DNA of 64,000 nt, taken from the NCBI GenBank assembly GCA_910584485.1, contig CAJUAV010000008.1:44968-108967 (forward strand), written 5' to 3'. Of this stretch, positions 59,454 to 64,000 are shown one piece after another (position 1 is the stretch's first letter; each line of letters opens with the position of its first letter). Both the position numbers and the translations under genes were made by a program. The stretch is from an uncultured Alistipes sp. (GTDB taxonomy: Bacteria > Bacteroidota > Bacteroidia > Bacteroidales > Rikenellaceae). The notes beneath the pieces were generated by a model. It was not told the DNA's origin, did not search any database, and saw nothing but the letters and a program-made list of their open reading frames with translations.

Positions 59454-62453
59454 CTATTTGGCCGCCTTCTTCTTGTCCTGACGCGTCATCAGGTCGTAAG
59501 CAACGGGCGTTGCGACGAAGATCGTCGCGGCCGTACCGATGCAGACACCCAGAATCAGCGCGAAGATGAAGCCGCGGATCGTCTCGCCGCCGAAGAGGAA
59601 GATCGCCAGCAGCGTCACGAGGGTCGTGGCCGAAGTGTTGATCGTACGCGACAGCGTCGAGTTGATGGCGTTGTTCACGTTCTCGTAGAGGCAGCGCTTC
59701 GGATAGAGGCCGAGGAACTCGCGGATACGGTCGAAGACCACCACCGTGTCGTTGATCGCATAACCGATGATCGTCAGGATGGCGGCGATGAAGGCCTGGT
59801 TCACCTCCAGGTTGAAGGGCAGCAGACCGTAGAGCATCGAGAAGAGACCGATGATGGCCAGTGCGTTGACCGCCAGGGCCAGCGTGGCACCCGAAGCCCA
59901 CTGCCAGCGCTTGAATCGCAGCGTGATGTAGAGACCGATCGCGATGAGCGAGAAGAGCACCGAGTAGATGGCGTTCCACGTCGTATCCTTGGCGATCGAG
60001 GGACCGATCTTGTCGGCGTTCAGAATACCGTTCTCGTCGGTCTGCGTGTTGCGGAACTGCTCGAACGAAATTTCGTAGGAGTAGAGCGGCTTCATCGCCT
60101 CGTAGATGATGCGCTCGACGTCGGCCGTAGCCTCGTCCGACGTATCGTCGTAACGATACTGCGTCACGATACGCATCTGGTTCTCACCGCCGTACTGCTT
60201 CACCTCGTACGAAATCGTCGAGGCGTCGGCATCGTTGATCTTGCCAAACTCGACCGCCAGGTTCTGGCGCACCTCTTCGGCCGAAACGGCCTTGTCGAAG
60301 CGGACGACGTAAGCACGGCCGCCCGTGAACTCGGCGCCGAGGTTCAGACCGCGCAGCGCGAGCGACACGCACGAAAGACCCAGCACGACCGCCAGCACCG
60401 TGTAGGAGAGCTTGCGCTTCGCGAGGAAATCGATCTTCGTGTTGTTGAGGAAATTCTCCGACCACTTGCGCGAGAAGGCGATCGTACCGAACTTCGCAAC
60501 GGCCCACTCGATGAGCAGACGCGTGATGAAGACGGCCGTCAGGAACGAGGTGACGATACCGATGACGAGCGTCGTGGCGAAGCCCTGCACGGGACCCGTA
60601 CCGAAGATGAAGAGGACGACACCGGTGATGATCGTCGTCAGGTTACCGTCGATGATGGCCGAATAAGCCTTCGAGAAACCGTCCGTGATGGCGAGCGAAA
60701 GGCCCTTGCCGCCGCGCAGCTCCTCCTTGATGCGCTCGTAGATGATGACGTTGGCGTCGACGGCCATACCCATCGTCAGGACGATACCCGCGATACCGGG
60801 CAGCGTCAGCACGGCGCCGAACGACACGAGGATACCCATCAGCAGGAAGACGTTCGTCAGCAGAGCGATATCCGACAGCCAGCCGGCCGTCTTGTAGAAG
60901 AGACCCATGTAGAGGAGGACGAGCAGGAAGGCGATCGCGAACGAAAGCAGACCCGCGTCGATCGACTCCTGACCGAGCGAGGGACCTACGACCGTATCCT
61001 GAATGATCTTGGCCGGCGCGGGAACCTTACCCGAGCTCAAGACGTTCGCCAGGTCCTGTGCCTCCTGGATCGTGAAATTGCCCGTGATCTGCGAGCTGCC
61101 GCCCTCGATCTTGCCGAGGACGTTCGGAGCCGAATAGACATAGCCGTCCAGCACGATGGCGATGCTCTTGTTGACGTTCTCGCCCGTCAGACGCGCCCAC
61201 TCCTGGGCACCCTCGGCGTTCATCGTCATCGAGACCTCGGCCGTGGCGCCCTGACGCGAGTACTGCTCGCGCGCCTCGGTGATGACCGAACCGTCCAGCG
61301 GCGCCTTGCCGTCGGGCGTGGCGATGCGGATGGCGAAGAGCTGGTAGCGGCCGTCCATCGCATCATCGCCCTTGACACCCCACTTGAAATCGATGTCGGC
61401 GGGGAAAAGCTCGCGCACGGCGGGCATCGCGAGGTACTCCTCGACGGTCGCCATGTCGGCCTTGTAGGCGGCACCGATGGCGGCACCGCCCGCGAAATTG
61501 GGATCGAGCACGGCGAAGAAGGGGTGCTGCTGACGGTCGAAGCCCGTCTCGGGCGCCTCCTCCTCGGCGGCCTGTGCGTTACCGACCTCGGCCAGCAGCC
61601 CCTCGGCCGCAGGCTGCGACTCGGCGGCAGGCTCCGTCTCGGCAACGGTCGTCTGCTCGGCGAGCAACTCCTTCACGCGGCGATCGGCCGCCGAGAGTGC
61701 GGGGAAGAGCTCGTTGGCGCTGTAGGTGGTCCAGAACTCCAGCGATGCGGTGCCCTGCAACAGGTCGCGCACGCGCTGCGGCTCCTTGACGCCCGGCAGC
61801 TCGACCAGGATGCGGTGCGAGTTGGGCAGGCGCATGATGTTGGGCTGCGTCACGCCGAAATGGTCGATACGGCTGCGCAGCACGTTGTACGAAGCGGCGA
61901 TGGCCGCCTCGGTCTCGCGCTTGAGGATCTTCTCCACCTCGCTGTTCGAACTTTCGAGCGTGATGTCCTTGCGGTCGGGGCTGACGAAGAGCACGGCCAG
62001 CGAACCGCCGTTGGTCAGGCGCTCGTAGCAGGCGACGAAATCGGCGATGTAATCCTTCGACGAGCCGCTCTTGAGGTTGCGGTCGGCCTCGGCGATCGCC
62101 TCCGCGAAGGCGGGATCGGCCGCACTGTCGCCGGCCAGCGCCTTCACGACATCCTCGACCTGCACCTCCAGCATGACGTTCATGCCGCCCTTGAGGTCGA
62201 GACCGAGGTTCAGCTCCTTCTCCTTGCACTGCTTGTAGGTGAAGCTCTTGAAGCCCACGTTGTAGACGGGCAGGTTCTGGATCGAATCGAGGTAGTGCTG
62301 TTCCGCCGCGGCCTGTTCCTCGACGGGGAACGCGGCGGCATAGGCGGCCGCCTTCTTCTCCACGCTACGTGTCTTGAACGTAAACGAGAGCTGGTAAACG
62401 CACGCCAATGCCAGGAGCACGGCGATCAGTTTGATAAAGCCTTTACTTTGCAT
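59454..62453 (-). CDS. secDF: Protein translocase subunit SecDF (fused)
   Basis: 999 residues: SecD and SecF in one chain, as usual in Bacteroidetes. It uses the proton gradient to help pull secreted proteins through SecYEG. N-terminal helix, then the large periplasmic P1 region (LNLGLDLKGGMNVMLEVQVE; IMRLPNSHRILVELPGVKEP), an Ala/Glu-rich insertion near 285-315, and SecD membrane helices with GMAVDANVIIYERIKEEL. The SecF half carries NLGAEFTGGRAYVVRFD and YAINDTVVVFDRIREFLG. A single gene with its own promoter and terminator. Confidence 0.97.
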   Translation of the reverse strand: MQSKGFIKLIAVLLALACVYQLSFTFKTRSVEKKAAAYAAAFPVEEQAAAEQHYLDSIQNLPVYNVGFKSFTYKQCKEKELNLGLDLKGGMNVMLEVQVEDVVKALAGDSAADPAFAEAIAEADRNLKSGSSKDYIADFVACYERLTNGGSLAVLFVSPDRKDITLESSNSEVEKILKRETEAAIAASYNVLRSRIDHFGVTQPNIMRLPNSHRILVELPGVKEPQRVRDLLQGTASLEFWTTYSANELFPALSAADRRVKELLAEQTTVAETEPAAESQPAAEGLLAEVGNAQAAEEEAPETGFDRQQHPFFAVLDPNFAGGAAIGAAYKADMATVEEYLAMPAVRELFPADIDFKWGVKGDDAMDGRYQLFAIRIATPDGKAPLDGSVITEAREQYSRQGATAEVSMTMNAEGAQEWARLTGENVNKSIAIVLDGYVYSAPNVLGKIEGGSSQITGNFTIQEAQDLANVLSSGKVPAPAKIIQDTVVGPSLGQESIDAGLLSFAIAFLLVLLYMGLFYKTAGWLSDIALLTNVFLLMGILVSFGAVLTLPGIAGIVLTMGMAVDANVIIYERIKEELRGGKGLSLAITDGFSKAYSAIIDGNLTTIITGVVLFIFGTGPVQGFATTLVIGIVTSFLTAVFITRLLIEWAVAKFGTIAFSRKWSENFLNNTKIDFLAKRKLSYTVLAVVLGLSCVSLALRGLNLGAEFTGGRAYVVRFDKAVSAEEVRQNLAVEFGKINDADASTISYEVKQYGGENQMRIVTQYRYDDTSDEATADVERIIYEAMKPLYSYEISFEQFRNTQTDENGILNADKIGPSIAKDTTWNAIYSVLFSLIAIGLYITLRFKRWQWASGATLALAVNALAIIGLFSMLYGLLPFNLEVNQAFIAAILTIIGYAINDTVVVFDRIREFLGLYPKRCLYENVNNAINSTLSRTINTSATTLVTLLAIFLFGGETIRGFIFALILGVCIGTAATIFVATPVAYDLMTRQDKKKAAK

Positions 62454-62518
62454 CTGTGAAAATGAATTTGTTTTTTATGTTATTCGTTTGTTTTCGCTTC
62501 ACGTTACATAATAACATG

Positions 62519-62526
62519 CAAAGATA
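62519..62526 (-). promoter_or_regulatory. -7 box of secDF
   Basis: TATCTTTG on the minus strand in an AT-rich leader, 66 nt before the ATG. In the rest of the gap to 62790 I see nothing beyond spurious short frames. Confidence 0.7.
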
Positions 62527-62790
62527 GAAAAATAAAGTGAAACGCAAAACAGACGGCGGGAAAAATGCACATTGCGAGGAGGTTTTGACGCGATGCGGCG
62601 GCCAGGGATTCGCCGGCCCGCCCGCTGCGGCAAGGCGCTGCGACGGGGCGCCGCAAACGCATGCCGACGGATATTCCGATGCGGCGGGACAAGCTCCGGG
62701 CATATGTCTGCAAAACACTCGTAAACAGCCGGTTCGATACGATGCGGATGCTTCTTTTTTCGGCACATCGGAACCGCTGCTCCCTCCCGG

Positions 62791-63762
62791 TTACGCTTGC
62801 GGCTCGGATGCCCGTCGCTCCTTTTTATAGAGTTGGTACGAGTTGACCACGTTGTGCCAGACGCTGTAAAAACCGCCCGCCAGCGCCGTAATGGGCGAAA
62901 GAAAGGTATAGCCCATCCAGATGATGAAGACCGTGTTTTTCTGTCCGAGCGCCTGGCCGCCCTCGATCCGTTCGCCCGCGCGGCCGCCGATCCGCTTGCC
63001 GAGGAGGAATTGCGCCAGGCAGCAGCCGAGCGAGACGAGGGCAATGCCGATCTGATAACCGACATGGACCTGCTCGTGGACAATCGCTTTGGTCGTCACC
63101 GCGATGGCGAGGGAGAGCGAAACGGCCCAGAGGTAGAAGGCTGCATCGCGCGCCGCGGCGCAACGCGCATGGAGGCGCGGCAGCCAGCGACGCATGGCGA
63201 GTGCGGCCACTAACGGGCAGATCAACAGCGGGAAAACCTTGCGGATAATGAGGGCGAAAGCGGCTGCGAAGCCGAGTTCCGCATGCGGGTGGGCCAGCGG
63301 CAGCAACAGGGGTGCGGCGACTGCCATGACGAGGTTGACCAGCATCGTATAGGCGGTGATACTCGCGGCATTGCCGTCGAGCCGCGCCGTAACGACCGCC
63401 GCGGCAGTAGCCGTCGGACAGAGCAGGCAAAGCATGGCGCTTTCGATCAAAACGCGCCAGCGGGTATCGGGGAAACAGAGCAGCAGCAGTGTCGCCGCGG
63501 CGAAAAGAGCGGTTTGCAGGAGTACCAGGCGCAGGTGCCAGCCTTTCACGCGCAACTCCGCAGGATCGATGCGGCAGAAGGTCAAAAAAAGCATCGCGAA
63601 GATCAGCAGCGGCTGCAAAACGGCGATCGCTTCGGCCGCCTGACGGTGGGTACCGTCGAGCCACGGAATCGACACATAGATAAAATAGGCCGCCGCACCG
63701 GCGATCATCGCCAGCGGCAGCGTCCAGGTTCGCACGAAATGCCACAAAGCGGACATAAGCAT
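62791..63762 (-). CDS. BASS-type (bile acid:sodium symporter-like) transporter
   Basis: 323 residues with 9-10 hydrophobic helices in the SLC10/BASS arrangement, including the polar MLCLLCPTATAAAVVTARLDGN segment where these carriers place the substrate and sodium crossover, and the second crossover region QKNTVFIIWMGYTFLSP. The usual cargo in the family ranges from bile acids to pantoate and keto acids and cannot be told here. Start taken at ATG 63762; ATG 63756 is equally possible. Both follow the -7 box at 63780-63787. It is a single gene. Confidence 0.78.
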   Translation of the reverse strand: MLMSALWHFVRTWTLPLAMIAGAAAYFIYVSIPWLDGTHRQAAEAIAVLQPLLIFAMLFLTFCRIDPAELRVKGWHLRLVLLQTALFAAATLLLLCFPDTRWRVLIESAMLCLLCPTATAAAVVTARLDGNAASITAYTMLVNLVMAVAAPLLLPLAHPHAELGFAAAFALIIRKVFPLLICPLVAALAMRRWLPRLHARCAAARDAAFYLWAVSLSLAIAVTTKAIVHEQVHVGYQIGIALVSLGCCLAQFLLGKRIGGRAGERIEGGQALGQKNTVFIIWMGYTFLSPITALAGGFYSVWHNVVNSYQLYKKERRASEPQA

Positions 63763-63779
63763 CCTCGGTTTGATCGGGG

Positions 63780-63787
63780 CAAAGATA
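63780..63787 (-). promoter_or_regulatory. -7 box of the BASS-type transporter
   Basis: TATCTTTG on the minus strand, 18 nt before the ATG at 63762. An in-frame start further upstream would lie before this box. Confidence 0.7.
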
Positions 63788-63946
63788 GGGAAAAAGAGGG
63801 GCGTTCGTACAACGAGGCGGAGAATCTTTTTTCCCGCCTGCAAGCCCCGTCATCGCGTCACCCTCGCCGCGGCCCCCGACAGTGTCCGATCGCCTCCTCC
63901 CGATACGCCGCACTCCGACCCGAGAGCCAAGCCCCCGCACAGGCGC

Positions 63947-63978
63947 AAAAAAAAGGTCAGACCTTTCGATCTGACCTT
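63947..63978 (-). terminator. Terminator of an rRNA operon
   Basis: On the minus strand, stem AAGGTCAGA/TCTGACCTT with an 8-nt loop, followed by a T run of at least six. It directly follows the 5S rRNA 3' end. Confidence 0.85.
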
Positions 63979-64000
63979 GAAGAGGCGGCTACCTACTCTC
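63979..64000 (-). rRNA. rrf: 5S ribosomal RNA, 3' end only
   Basis: The minus strand reads GAGAGTAGGTAGCCGCC, the conserved 3' portion of bacterial 5S rRNA, directly before a strong terminator. The rest of the gene, and presumably 23S and 16S, lie beyond the right edge. The exact 3' end may differ by a few bases. Confidence 0.85.

Overview
The window looks like a high-GC member of Bacteroidales, most likely Alistipes or another Rikenellaceae. Support for this: many genes are preceded by the Bacteroidetes -7 hexamer TAnnTTTG; it carries Bacteroidetes-typical families (DUF4492 ahead of cydAB, DUF5106, DUF4831, a fused SecDF, carboxypeptidase-regulatory-like TonB receptors, BlaI/M56 pairs); and the base composition is very GC-rich. 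The GC bias produces very long spurious open frames antisense to real genes, and these are not annotated.

Layout. 0-1.8 kb: a blaI-type repressor and the 5' two-thirds of an M56 (BlaR1-like) sensor, running off the left edge. 1.9-3.2 kb: a SEL1-repeat protein. 3.5-23.2 kb: a large bidirectional glycan-utilisation locus. Its left arm encodes GH105, a PL22-like lipoprotein and a LacI regulator. Its right arm is nine abutting or overlapping genes (NRAMP-fold transporter, six-hairpin protein, NagB-like deaminase, TonB receptor, lyase-like toroid protein, GH28, TIM-barrel isomerase, GH20, GH2-malectin) ending at a 17-bp hairpin. It has no SusD, no SusC/D pair and no hybrid two-component or SusR regulator. 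The enzymes suggest uptake of an unsaturated or galacturonate-containing oligosaccharide carrying hexosamine and beta-linked sugars, which are cut in the periplasm. 23.3-29.1 kb: an iron-sulfur-type flavoprotein, a DUF5106/thioredoxin-like lipoprotein, DUF4492-cydA-cydB and a hemolysin III family protein.

28-60 kb is core genome broken up by a family of short GC-rich palindromic intergenic repeats that I could not find in the first 28 kb. Genes here include pyruvate phosphate dikinase, def-ruvX-glyS, rpoN, asnS, rlmH, a LuxR regulator followed by a TonB receptor-nadC-GNAT run, an LTA-synthase-like sulfatase, a lipoprotein with a near-perfect sigma-54 promoter, an AlkD-like protein, trmN6, lolD, folP, coaE, a YbbR-like protein and secDF. 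Three tiny solo XRE repressors and a candidate 6S-like structured RNA lie in the repeat-rich intervals. The right edge has a BASS-type transporter, then the terminator and last bases of a 5S rRNA gene entering from the right on the minus strand.

Most noteworthy: the SusD-less LacI-linked CAZyme locus with two unassigned six-hairpin proteins and a motif-less NRAMP-like carrier; the sigma-54 promoter; the rod-shaped RNA at 29.75-29.98 kb; the modular repeat family; and two apparent pseudoenzymes (EEP fold at 31.2 kb, GH2 fold at 42.9 kb).
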